A DNA stretch of 64,000 nucleotides from Rhyacophila brunnea (GCA_022495005.1 JAGYXB010000612.1:620001-684000); one strand, 5' to 3'. Positions 44,600-55,624 are shown, numbered from the stretch's first letter. Notes: a model not told the origin generated them from the sequence alone. Numbers and translations are program-made.

Positions 44600-45392
44600 A
44601 CGTCTGCAAGCATGGTGCAGCTTCTTTGAAAAGGTTGACCATTTATAAATCTGAGGGAATATTGAATTCTAATAAATATGCCTCGGCATTGTGACTAGAT
44701 CGAGTGTAGAGGAATCTTCAAGACACTTTAAAACACAAAATTAATACAGTCATCATATTATGCAATAAATCACTACGTTGCTTACACCTTACACTCGCAA
44801 CTTTATTCAAAGCAAATATAAATCATATAATAATGAAACCATTCATAATCATACATTTCACCGTCTTATGTGTGTCTTATAGTTAGAACGAATTGAGAAA
44901 CGCTGGAATAGACCGGGCATATTACCGAATCCCCAATAACCGCAAAATCGCATGTTACCTTAAATTACTTGCGGTGGGTAATGTATACTGTGTTTGTTTT
45001 AAATCAAGAAAGGTATAATAATACTTTTTATACCTTCTGCGGCTTCTGACGCAGTACAAATTAAGTAATATACTGCAAAATACAGAGCATGTGAATTGAA
45101 TTGTTATATTGAAACATTTCGTAAGAAAATCTGGATGATATATTAAATCATATATGGCCAACTGGTCGATCGCTACAAAAATGTTGAACAATACAGAATT
45201 ATGGCTACATTAAACTTTATTGTGAATTTTGACTCTGTGATTCAGTTTTTGTAAAAGATTTAACAATAAAAAAATATCACCATGTAATAAATACATTATT
45301 AATACTAATTATTAATCTAATTTATGTGTAACTTTGAATTTTTATTTTATTAAATTAAATTAAGGGGGACCAAAATTTGGCAATTGGTAAAG
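44600..45392. other. no recognisable feature
   Basis: AT-rich; the minus frame 44955-45191 has no domain. Confidence 0.35.
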
Positions 45393-45494
45393 ATGGCCGA
45401 GTGGCTATTCGGCAGGCTTTTAAGGCTATACCTCAGTTGAGAAATATAGAAATATAATTTGTCATATAAATCCAACATGCGTCCATTTAATGTT

Positions 45495-45760
45495 TCAATT
45501 CGTGACACTCAGTATGCGGGTACACAAAGCGCTTAACGTCAGCGGACAGCAGAGCCAGTCCAAAAGATAAAAAAACAAAATTCTTTCTTAACTTTCTTTT
45601 TTAAGCACTACAGTGCATGGTTGCAGCATCAGTCCCATGCGGCTCCGTCTCGGGACGGAATGAGCACTTAAAATCACTTCTTTTAGTGTCAAGCGTCATA
45701 GAAAGCGGCCGTGCATATCCACGGCTGTGCATATATGACGGGTGGTGGTGGGAACTATAT
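45495..45760 (+). other. orphan GC-richer insertion of unknown origin
   Basis: By alignment with family B copy 2 (25387-25440) this block is an insertion: the host reads catttaatgtt on the left and gttctattagtaac on the right, with atgtt on both sides as a possible 5-bp duplication. It has no partner in the window and no terminal repeats. It is richer in GC and CpG than its surroundings. GTGCATAT occurs twice 16 bases apart near its right end. Confidence 0.6.
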
Positions 45761-45787
45761 GTTCTATTAGTAACAATAATAATTTAA
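45617..45787 (+). other. short open frame inside the orphan insertion
   Basis: ATG at 45617 opens 56 codons to TAA at 45785. It starts MVAASVPCGSVSGRNEHLKS and later has CIYDGWWWELY, with the last residues coming from the host repeat. I do not recognise it. It may be a retrocopied or captured exon piece, or chance. The lack of start context or partner argues against a gene. Confidence 0.25.
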
Positions 45788-46069
45788 GAATTAATACCCC
45801 CGTCGCCATCACGAAACAAATTGACGTATTCACACCTGGACGTTCGCTCTCCGACTGCCAGCGAGTCCAAAATTTCGTCGCGCCTATAGTTGAAAATTAT
45901 TTGCCGTTTCACTGAAGTATCGTCTTAATATCATGGGTCCCGGGTCTGGAAAAAATTCACATGATGTTTTTCAATGTGTGTTTGGAGCCAGAGTATAGAC
46001 GCAATAGATTGTGCAAGTGACTAACATCCATTTCTTGTAAAAACAATCTGTTAAGAAACCTCTACACGA

Positions 46070-46551
46070 GGCGGTCCTGATTCACAAAGGATTGTAGAAT
46101 ATTTTTTTTAAATGCACATATCATAAATGTGTTGCATTAAATCCTTATTTTTTATTGTATGCCTCTCTGCCTCATAACTACCTATTCTTATTTTTTAAAA
46201 GTGCCAGAAAGAGGGGTGTAAGTACTGTCACCTTTTGACTTATGGTTACCTTTGACACTGGCCGGCAGAAAGCTCTGAATCGCGATTTCATTTCAATAGG
46301 GTAATGTGGTAAATAATAATACATGGTTTTATAAGGTTTAGGATAATAAATTTAATTACAGACTGAGGAGTGGGCTATAGCGATGGCTGAATAAACCCCG
46401 AAGCCTACAAATAATAAAAATAACGCGGTTTGTATTTTAAAATATTGATTTTGGATGCGAAAACTTGAGCTAGCAATCAGAGATTACCTAACGACGCCTG
46501 TTGATATTTTTTCGAACCTTCTTGTAGGTATTAAAACTGTACGAAATTAAC
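46070..46551. other. no recognisable feature
   Basis: Nothing recurrent, no frame. Confidence 0.35.
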
Positions 46552-47410
46552 TTAAGGCGAAGTCTTCACTGAGCCTTTTTTAAAGAGGCACCTAGCGGAA
46601 AAATATGACGCTTGCAATTTGAGACATTTTTTTGATAATTTACAATTTCAACTGTATTAATGAATAAATATGTATCTGAAAACAATAAAAAAAAAATATT
46701 TTTTTATTTTAAGTCAAAGATAAACTTACAATTGTAAAAAAATGTATTAAATGTGAATTTCTTGAATCGGACCGCACCCTATTATTAGATATATTTTATG
46801 GTCATATTTATTATTAAAATTTAGTTTATTAAGTTTTCTAAGCATCACTTAAGAGATTTTTGACTAATTCATAGTTTTATTATTTTTATATCTATTTTAA
46901 AAAACATCGATTTTAAAAAAAAAATATAAATGTGTATAACTTTTATATATATATATATATAAATATTGTATTTATATTTATAAAAATAATTGATTTGATA
47001 TAAATAAAAAGGATTTCAAGTTATACACATTTATATTTTTTATAAAAATCGATGTTATTTAAAAAAGATATAAAAAATATTAAAACTATGAATTAGTCAA
47101 AAATCGCTTAGGTGATGCTTAGAAAACTTAATAAAGTAAATTTTAATAATAAATATGACTATAAAATATATGTAATAATAGGGTGCGGTCCGACTTAACA
47201 AATTCATATTTTATTACATTTTTTTTATAATTGTAAGTTTGTCTTTGACTTAAAATAAAAAATATTTTTCTTTTTAGTGTTTTCAGATACATATTTATTC
47301 ATTAATACAGTTGAAATTGTAAATTATCAAAAAAATGTCTCAAATTGCAAGCTTCGTATTTTTCCGCTAGGTGCCTTTTTAAAAAAGGCTCAGTGAAGAC
47401 TTCGCCTTAA
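46552..47410. mobile_element. 851-bp foldback element with TTAA TSD (family I)
   Basis: The element 46556-47406 begins GGCGAAGTCTTCACTGAGCC and ends with its exact inverse, with TTAA on each side (46552-46555, 47407-47410). The arms, 46556-46945 and about 47010-47406, are reverse complements over about 390 bp with few differences, e.g. the AGGGTGCGGTCCGA block. The turn is an AT microsatellite (about 46939-46962). No coding frame. It could form an almost perfect hairpin. Confidence 0.93.
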
Positions 47411-47424
47411 CGTGCACAGGCATT

Positions 47425-47864
47425 GCCCACTGAAGAAGGAAGCCGATATATTACATGACTGGTCCTACTTTTCGCACCTCCCGTTGTCTATGGATGACCT
47501 GTCATTGTCTATAGAGCGCTCATACTGATGCGTCAAATTTCTTTCAGATTATTTTAACGTATCTTGGAGACCTTGGAGTTCATCTGAATTAGTGGTTATA
47601 TGTTATTAATAATTAGAAGTGACGATCAAAGTAAGTAAACTTCTTCTGTATATAATAATATCATAATACACTAGGACGTTTTGTCAATGTGACAGTTGAT
47701 TCTAAACGACAATAACTAATAACTTATTATTTATACTCTTCAGTCATTATTGAATACCAAGCTCTACTTTCAAGTACGTTATCAATAAATAGTATGGCAG
47801 TGGACCACTCGTTGCTTGTGCAAAAAGTTATGCTCAGGCTTTATTAATCTAAAGATGGCGGTGG
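47425..47864 (+). repeat. repeat J copy 2
   Basis: Partner of 1895-2394. It starts immediately after the foldback element's right target site, and the next family I half-copy follows 200 bp later. The final core 47800-47863 is almost identical to 2330-2393. Confidence 0.7.
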
Positions 47865-48060
47865 CTCAGGTAAAATTATCCCAATCATAATATTTCATCG
47901 GTTTATAAGTATTACTGATGCATTAATAGTACACATTATTATGTATTAGCCCTATGATCCAAAGCTAAAGCTTAATAGGGTTAACTATGGATCAAATTCA
48001 TAGTCATACTTAGATGACGCTTAACGCTTTTTTATTTATGTGTGGTCCCAATATTGAAGC

Positions 48061-48457
48061 TTGATTTGATATAAATAAAAAGGATTTCAAGTTATACACA
48101 TTTATATTTTTAATAAAAATCGATGTTTATTAAAATATATATAAAAAATATTAAAACTATGAATTAGTCAAAAATCTCTTTAGTGATGCTTAGAAAACTT
48201 AATAAACTAAATTTTACTAATAAATATGACCATAAAATATATGTAATAATAGGGTGCGGTCCGATTCAACAAATTCACATTTTATTACATTTTTTACAAT
48301 TGTAAGTTTGTCTATGACTTAAAATAAAAAATATTTTTCTTTTTAATGGTTTCAGATACATATTTATTAATTAATTCAGTTCATCTCAAATTGCAAGCTT
48401 CGTATTTTTCCGCTAGGAGCCTCTTTAAAAACGGCTCAGTAAAGGCTTCACCTTAAG
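48061..48457 (+). mobile_element. family I half-copy (one arm only)
   Basis: Colinear with the loop edge and right arm of the 851-bp foldback (ttgatttgatataaataaaa ... ccgctaggagcctctttaaaa ... cttcacc) and followed by TTAA (48454-48457). The left arm is absent. The copies differ at about one base in ten to fifteen. Confidence 0.88.
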
Positions 48458-49778
48458 ATTAACTTAGCATCGTCATAATTGCATTTGACCATAAGTGAGT
48501 AAATAATAATAAAATAAAATAAAATATTACTATGTCCAATGAATAATGTAAAAATAATTCTCATATGATTGACTAAAGGTTTGATGGATTTGATTTTATT
48601 TGAACAATTATTGCAATCTATATAATTTTGAAATCAATATATTATTATTACTGCTAATGTATTGAACTATTCGATAATTAACAGGTCCGGCGCTTTGAAC
48701 GCTATTTTGTTGCTAAATTTTTGATTAAAAGCAAGCAATAAATAACTACCTACTATTATGCTATTAATAAATAGATCGCTCTAACAAAAAAAAATATCGT
48801 GCATTTTTATAAAACACTTGAAATATATTTGAGGAAGTATATCTCAATACGTGCAGTGTAAATATTGTTTTGTATTGAAAAATAGATTTCTACTGTTCCG
48901 GGTTTCGAGGTTAAAAAACAAAGAGTGTTTTGCCAAAGTGGATTTTTAATTATTATTGATCATTGTACGTACAATAGATATTTAATATTAGATTGCACTC
49001 TAATCAATAGCTACTCTTTGCTATTAGTCATAACATCATCGTCATTGTCTTTATCAACTACTTAATTAAGTCTTCTCATTGCTATTTTCATTCTTCCCGG
49101 ACCTTGGTCTTGCGTTACTCCATATGTACTTTTTAAATTAATTGATCCAGCAGGCTGATGGTTACTTTTAAGATATTCTGCAGGTCTATTCCAAATGGTT
49201 AACACGGTAACAACATCTTTCCGTTGTTTTTATTATTTCTAGATAACACTGATAACTCTTCGATCAATTCTGTATATTATATAACGCGATTATATAAATT
49301 TCTGTTCATGCGCCATACCACTGACGTTTTTTTAATATGTCACTCACGTTTAGTTAAGCTAAAAAAATAACTGAGATTATGTAAGCGCTAAAAATATTTC
49401 ACTAAGTAATTATTTTTGTATTGTATATCGCGTTTATAATATATATTAGACAAAGGTACATTGCATTTGCAAGTTGTTTAAAAAAATTCGTGTAGTCAAT
49501 AACATAAAATTTGACAGCTTGCTGGTGTGTGACACGCAGCGCGGTGACGCTTGTGTAGCGATTTGAGTATTGGTTTTTCATATCGCCGCATCTCAAATTA
49601 TTATTGTTCTCCTCCATCTCTCTCAATCAAAAAACGTTACATCTGACAGTAGGTACATACATAAAGATTATTATCTCTTGGAATACGACTTTTTTTATTG
49701 ATTTTGAATTTAAGTGTTATGTTGTAATAGCTAGAACCAGGCGAAAAACATGCTTCTCGCTATTGATGGCCATCAGAA
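48458..49778. other. no recognisable feature
   Basis: AT-rich unique sequence with short incidental frames. No partner within the window. Confidence 0.35.
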
Positions 49779-50424
49779 CCGAGGAGCAGTGACGTCTCGT
49801 GGGGGTAGGCAGATTGAGCGTCGCTTGGGGGTGGCACTTACCCGACGGGCGGCAAATCGAGGAGAATCATTAGATATGTATTTATATAAATAGCTGCCTA
49901 AACTTAGTAATAATGGAAATATATTTCCCTTAAAAAATTCAGCTCACTGGTTGGAAACAAAATGTATTAATTATTACTATAAAAGTTTTAAAAGGACTCT
50001 ATTTTTTTGTCGGGTTCGCGATGTCTTGTTTGCTTCTGTTGTCCTTGGATGTCACGTCCTTAGTGAACAGCAATGACACGTGTAGATTTACAAATAATAT
50101 TTGAATTGTAGGTAGGTACATACTTACATTAATTCAAAATTTATCCTAATATGTTTGCTACCTACTCGTTTTGGAAGTTGTCAGGCGTATTTTTAAATGT
50201 ACCTAACTGAAATCGTAGATTCTCATTATTTTCTATTAACGCAGAAATGGCATTTAAATGAGATTTAGTGGTATTGTTAGTAATGTATCCATACAACACA
50301 TTTCTTAGATATTGGAGCCATGAACGGATGATAAAAAGTACTGTAAGTATAAAAAATGTGGTAGAAAATGCACTGCCTAGGGGCGGCATTTTGTCTAGGG
50401 ACGTCACGCGTCACTGCCGAGGAG
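49779..50424 (+). mobile_element. family C hAT-type element, copy 3, with TSD
   Basis: The longest copy (49787-50416, 630 bp). Left end CAGTGACGTCTCGTGGGGGT; right end GGGACGTCACGCGTCACTG, which has an extra GCGTCAC, apparently a small terminal duplication. CCGAGGAG flanks it on both sides (49779-49786, 50417-50424). Frames of 80-93 codons inside are incidental overlaps on opposite strands. Confidence 0.95.
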
Positions 50425-50519
50425 AGCAGGAAATAATCGCAGAAGATCATCAAGGGAAACGGATGTGTTCTAGGTACTGGAAGCAGAGTAAAGATGAAAA
50501 ACGACTCTAAAAAATAACG

Positions 50520-50923
50520 ACTGTGTTTAGGAAAAATGACGTAACCCTCACTGAACAAATTTTACAGGAGAGGCAAAAAACTTTTTTGAGAGTTTTTAGT
50601 TTAATATTTTTTTAAAAAATAGCCATATACATTGGGTGCATGATGATTGATGATTTGGTATAATATATTTTCGATCTAATAATAATTAAAGAAGTTATTA
50701 CAGAAAAATCATTAAAATTGAGGGTTGTTTAGAGGGATTAAATGCTTTTTTCCTTAAATTAAAATTTAATTAATCTCAATTAAAACCTGAATTTAGATAA
50801 TAATTCGGCATTTGTGGCTTACTTCCTTTTTATAGAATGTGTATTTAGTTGTATACATTGTTAATATCTAATAAAAGCACTTTTCGGAAAATTGAGGGTT
50901 ACGCCCTTTTTCCTAAACACTGT
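50520..50923 (+). mobile_element. family H element, copy 2, complete
   Basis: The element 50525-50918 (394 bp) has ends GTTTAGGAAAAATGACGTAA and the inverse TTACGCCCTTTTTCCTAAAC, about 26 bp of terminal repeat with two mismatches. ACTGT stands on both sides (50520-50524, 50919-50923). If the ends are placed correctly this is a 5-bp duplication; the superfamily is unresolved. No frame. Confidence 0.85.
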
Positions 50924-50939
50924 CGATAAGTTACTGTAT

Positions 50940-51322
50940 ATATGTGCAGAATTATCTATAAAAATATTTGACAGTATATAGATTCGAAAGTGGGAAAATC
51001 TATTCCCTGGATTATCGATTTCCCGGTAAATCAATGTGAAACGGCATTGAAAATATTCAAAACCACTTTATTTCAATGCACGTGTTAAACGTCTATAAAC
51101 TGTACTATGATCATGCCGACAGGAAATAAGTTATCGGTCAAAATAATATAATAATACTGCCTAGTGGACCACTTAGCATTTCACAGTTCGTGGCTACCAC
51201 ATACACAACATAAATAAGTCAAATGCACACGTATTTTCTCCACAATTATATTGCTAATTTAATCAATCAACATGTCAAAACGACAATTAATTTTGGTAAA
51301 ACTTTTTTCATCGCAGTTACAT
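50940..51322. other. no recognisable feature
   Basis: Nothing recurrent or coding. Confidence 0.35.
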
Positions 51323-51515
51323 TAGTACAGATTGCAATACCAAATGAAATCATCAATAACGTTATTTCGGTATTTCATATAGAATACCGGCATTCATTTA
51401 AAATATTTTCTGTCGCAGAGCAAATAACTTTTCCACACTAAATGATAAATTCCAACTAGTAACCGAAATTTGTATTAATTCCAAAACCAAAGTACATATC
51501 CCTATTGTATCTTTT
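51323..51515. mobile_element. decayed hAT of the CCGGTATT family
   Basis: ACAGATTGCAATACCAAATG at the left and AAAGTACATATCCCTATTG at the right resemble the ends of 41276-41934, with internal atttcggtatttc and aataccggcatt. Much shorter and diverged; no clear duplication. Confidence 0.5.
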
Positions 51516-51876
51516 TTTGTTTTGTTGTGTTATTGTTCATGGTGAACGCAATTTATATTACCTACTAATTCCACTTATATTAAATACCAAACTGGACCGG
51601 TTTCGTCCGTCTCAGAGGGGCATTTTCAACTAGATAGAATTATTACCTACTATGCAATTGCATTTTATCTCAATGAATTTTTTATTTACCTGTACTTTCC
51701 ATTCTAAATGTCATGTCTTGGACGACTTGAATCAATAATCTTTTATGTGATCAGTGTGTCCTTTTTAAATAAATAAATAATATAATATTTTTGTTATTAG
51801 TTCACTTTTATCAAATCATTCAGTCATTTTAGGTAAGTATAGTTTTTCGTCAAATTCTCTGCTATTTTAATACCAA

Positions 51877-52680
51877 AATAATTACAAGATAAAAAGAACT
51901 TTTTATATAACGTTTTTAAATTTTCGGTTGAATCATAATATAAACTAGACTTGACTAGCTTAAACGATTAAAAAAAAATTGTAGATACTTCATAGAAATA
52001 ATACTGAAATGTCATTTTGACATGTCATATTGATTTCCATAGTAACGCACGTATATATTAATAATTTAGTTGCCCCCAGCCAATGACATAAATATGGACG
52101 AATGATCTGGAAAAGAAAATGACACTCACTTTATTGTCGGGTCTGCCGAATGGCATAATCTGTTCTAACGCCATTACAATAAAGGTGATATTGCTATAAA
52201 TTCCTGATGCTTTTTGTTGGGTCTGCCGAATGGTTCGGTTCGAACGGGTTCGCTCAAATGAACATTGACATTAGAAACACTGCTCTAACGCCATTACAAT
52301 AAAGGTCATATTGCTATAAATTCCCGATGCGTGATATCGCGTAATGGAAATTGCGTGACGTCTTCCTATACATGCGAATTTACTTGCTAGCTACTGTATT
52401 GAGTGCGTCGTCCATTAATAATGCCATTGCCCCCAGCAACCAATAACGGTGTCGAAATAACTTTTCATACAAAACAAAATTAACTGAAAATGAATTCAAT
52501 TATACTTAATGATGGCTAAATGTATTACAAAAAATGCATTGGCACCATGTTATGATATATTCTAAAAGTTTCAAATGTCTAGCTAGTCGGGAAGTTAGTT
52601 AAAAATCGAATGCAAGATTTGTACCGGACAAAGAACCATCGGACAAATAAGAATACAAGTTAAGAAAAACGTTGTAAAAT
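51877..52680 (-). mobile_element. family A repeat, copy 7, split by a hAT element
   Basis: Reversed copy: ATTACAAGATAAAAAGAAC at the left and AAAAACGTTGTAAAAT at the right. The GTTGCTA...TAGCAAC stem region is where a 349-bp hAT element sits. One TGACATGTCA unit and the GTAACGCAC block remain (52009-52050). Confidence 0.9.
52073..52437. mobile_element. 349-bp hAT element with TSD, nested in family A
   Basis: The element 52081-52429 starts CAATGACATAAATATGGACG and ends CGTCCATTAATAATGCCATTG, an imperfect inverted repeat of about 22 bp. CCCCCAGC flanks it (52073-52080, 52430-52437). CAATG ends plus an 8-bp duplication indicate hAT. Inside, a unit (gggtctgccgaatgg ... ctaacgccattacaataaag ... 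gctataaattcc) occurs twice in tandem, about 115 bp apart. Confidence 0.93.
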
Positions 52681-53180
52681 ATCGGTATTTTCAATGTTAA
52701 AACCGGTATTTTAGTATGGATGAATACCGGGATATTGGTTTTTTTGGGAATGAGACGACTGGCCTCCGGACAATTGGACGCCACACTGTCGTAGATACGT
52801 GTAGACGAGGTATTTTAATCAGTTTCTATCTGTTACTTAGTAGTTTGAATTCATTTTACTCTTAGCATAATGTATTCTTTATCGCGGATTGAGAATTACC
52901 ATATATATATTATATAAAATAAAAAACTCTTTTTTCGTTGGAATTTAAAGATATGCACGATTAAATCATTGTTTACGTCTACATATTTATATTCTTACAA
53001 ACTTTTAAATCATAATATTATAATCATTGAAGTATAAATAATAATATTGAATATTTTTTTAAAGTACCTATAAGTACCTAATGTCTTTTTATTTTCGAAT
53101 TCCGTGGCGTCAAGTTGTCCGGTGCCAAATCGTCCTAGACCCGGTTTTTTTAATACCGACATTGAAATCCTTGTTTATAC
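52681..53180. repeat. decayed CCGGTATT-family region
   Basis: Tatcggtatt, aaccggtatt and aataccggga occur at 52680-52735, and taataccgacattgaaatcc at 53150-53170, resembling the two ends of the 41276 family about 490 bp apart. The interior is unique. No duplication was found. Confidence 0.45.
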
Positions 53181-54107
53181 CATAATCAAGATAAGTATAC
53201 AATAATTCGTTACCTATATAAAATATTGAAATACATTACTAATACTTACAATAGTAGGCTTTGTATTTTGATTATAACTTGCTTTATTATAACCATATTC
53301 TTTTTTACTCTGAATGTCATGTTATCATCTTGAATAAATTATCTATTATGTACGTAATTATAATATGCTTTGTTGATTTAGTGTTTTTCTTGATTGGACA
53401 AGATTAAAAAATGCAGTTATATTTACCCCCTGCATATTTTAACTTGTTAATTATTTTAATTAATGTTTATAATTATTGAACTGGCTATAACATTATCGTT
53501 TAGATTATATCTCATAGTTTTTCTGTCGTGCCATTTATTCTTTTAATAGCAATTCACATGGTGTTCGTAAAAAAATATCTCACATACGTTGGCTGAAGGT
53601 CTCCGTATGAGTGATTTTAATGTTTTTTATCCCCCATATCACGGTCAAATCATGTGCATAACACAATATATCAAATAATAAAATATACTCTATATTTAGA
53701 GCAATAATTAAGGAAACCAAGGTGATAAAAAAATTGCAAACTCAAAAATCAAATAGAGTGTCGATTACATTAAATGCATTAAAAAATATACGCTTAAAAT
53801 AAAATCAGTAAGGAAGTATATATTGATGATTTAATATTTTTACTAAGACTGTTATTAGACTGAAACATCGTGATGCATACTCATCTAATTTCGTGTGGTT
53901 ATAATAATTAATTTGAATGATTTTGAAGGCTTGGAATGTTTATTACCTGCATGAATCGTTTAAACTATGGGAACACTGTGCATAACGTATTTTTTCCGGA
54001 AGTGCTATGGTTAATTTGAATGCGTCAGTATTACCTTAATTGACCGAACAATTACTGCCAAAAGTCTGTAAGTCGGTAATTTAGGCATTTAGACGTAACA
54101 ACGGATT
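53181..54107. other. no recognisable feature
   Basis: AT-rich unique sequence. Confidence 0.35.
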
Positions 54108-54359
54108 ATGTCGCATCCTCGCAACTAAACCGTGTTACGTGTTTTGAGTTAATTACTACGTTTCATTGTCTATCGTTCATAGTATATGTACCGAAAATTT
54201 CATATCTCTAAGTCATCAAATACAAGTCAAAACTTCGTTCAATATCTAAACATATTTCAAAAACACGGTACAAAAATGCGAATGGTAAAAACTTCAAAGC
54301 TGATTTTCTCTGTTTGACATTTTTTGGATTGTGGCAGTTTAGTTGCGAGGGTGCGATGT
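54108..54359. mobile_element. 244-bp MITE with 19-bp TIR and possible 4-bp TSD
   Basis: CGCATCCTCGCAACTAAAC at 54112-54130 is matched by GTTTAGTTGCGAGGGTGCG at 54337-54355 with one mismatch. ATGT stands on both sides (54108-54111, 54356-54359). The minus frame 54208-54423 is incidental. Superfamily unassigned. Confidence 0.8.
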
Positions 54360-54560
54360 ATCTATATATCAGTAGCGTAGTAGGATGGAGGTAGGCTGTT
54401 AAGATCCGCAATAAATAGTGCACATTAAACTTTGTTAGGCATACGTATTTGTTTTTTTGACTTAAGACTACAATTTACAGATGGTTTTTAGTTTTGGAAA
54501 ATCAATTGAACCCCGCAAAAACCAAGCTATAAAAGATAATAGTTTTAAAATGCAGATAAA

Positions 54561-54765
54561 TGCGCTGCTTAATCGTCGGCCTATAGCGTCGTGGGTCGCA
54601 GGTTCGAATTCTGGGTCTGGAAAGTAGGTACACATATTATTTTTCAATCTGTGTGTGAGTCAAGTATGGACCTAATAGGTTGAGTAAGTGGCTGACATCA
54701 ATTTCTCGTAAAAAACAAAATGTGTTAATACACTCCACTCTGTAGAGGCCCATATGATCCGAAAA
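54561..54765 (+). mobile_element. SINE family D copy 5
   Basis: GCGCTGCTTAATCGTCGGCC, then GTGGGTCGCAGGTTCGAATTC (good B box), GTCTGGAAAGTAGGTACACA and the full body to ccactctgtagaggcccata. The tail is cut after gatccgaaaaaaaa. Confidence 0.8.
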
Positions 54766-54769
54766 AAAA

Positions 54770-55202
54770 ATATAAATATGTATGATATAAAATAAATTCA
54801 ATGTCATCCCGATATATAGCACATGTATATAACGCACAAAGAAATGAGCATTATGCCTGATTTTAGAGGGAATGTTAAACATTCAAAGTGCAATTAATTA
54901 CACCATAATATAATTTCAAGACTTAACAACTTTTGCTAGTAACCCCACGTCTTAAATTTATCTGTCGGTAACGCAACGTTGGTCGACAAAAAATAATTAA
55001 TCAATCTAACAGCCTACTATAAGTAATAATTAAGTGGAACCTGAGAGTGGAATCCCCGATAATCGTCATTCCGATGCTACATGCCTAAGCACACATTGAA
55101 TTATAATATCTTATACCATTATCACTATATTTACAAGAATGCTCCCATTGTTTCATTGTGTTGTTTTATTTCTCAAGTACCGACCTACCGTCATTAAATA
55201 TC
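54770..55202. other. no recognisable feature
   Basis: No partner or frame of interest. Confidence 0.35.
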
Positions 55203-55622
55203 TGAATCATCATCAGCCGGGGTCAATCCACTGCTGGATGAAGGCCTCCCCAAGCTTCTTCCAACTCTCTCGGTCCTGTGTCATTCGCTGCCACGTATTT
55301 TCACCAAACTTTACCATTGGCTTTTAGGGCGACCCTGTAGTCGTTTCGTGCCCCTTGGGTACCACTGGATGACGGCATTTGTCCTTTCGGCGAGCAATGT
55401 ACCCCGCCCATCTCTATTTCAGCTGTTTGGAAACGTCTATTACATCGCGTACTCCTGCCTGCTTCCTAACCCATTCGTTTCTCTTACGGTCCTTTCGCGT
55501 GATGCCCAACATACACCTCTCCATGCCTCGCTGTGCGACTCTTAGCCTTAGGACATCTCTCGTGTTGAGGGTCCACGTCTTGCAGCCATACGTGAGCACG
55601 GGTAGCACATATTGGGAATATC
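55203..55622 (-). pseudogene. LINE C-terminal fragment, minus strand
   Basis: From 55608 the minus strand reads MLPVLTYGCKTWTLNTRDVL, RLRVAQRGMERCMLGITRKD, RKRNEWVRKQAGVRDVIDVS KQLK in one open frame. LPVLTYG.ETWTL......L...QR.MER.MLG...+DR.RN...R...V.DV is the conserved post-RT segment of insect LINEs. Further on, in other frames, come the GHIARR, QWYPRG and VWRRSWQ..HPAVDWP-like pieces, ending at an atcatcatc tail. Frameshifted and 5'-truncated. Confidence 0.9.
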
Positions 55623-55624
55623 TG

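Larger units (their letters stand above)
45424..45924 (+). mobile_element. family B TTAA element, copy 5, in a SINE and itself interrupted
   Basis: Starts GGCTATACCTCAGTTGAG and ends ctgaagtatcgtc, flanked by TTAA at 45420-45423 and 45925-45928. The segment between gttgag and gaaatataattt is deleted. A foreign 266-bp block (45495-45760) interrupts it where copy 2 reads continuously. Confidence 0.92.
45393..46066 (+). mobile_element. SINE family D copy 4, split by family B
   Basis: The left piece (45390-45423) AGATGGCCGAGTGGCTATTC is the best A box of family D and resembles a Ser/Leu tRNA start. The right piece from 45929 continues tcatgggtcccgggtctgga and the D body (ttttcaatgtgtgtttgga; gtgcaagtgactaacatcca). 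A family B copy sits between the A-box and B-box regions. Confidence 0.8.
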
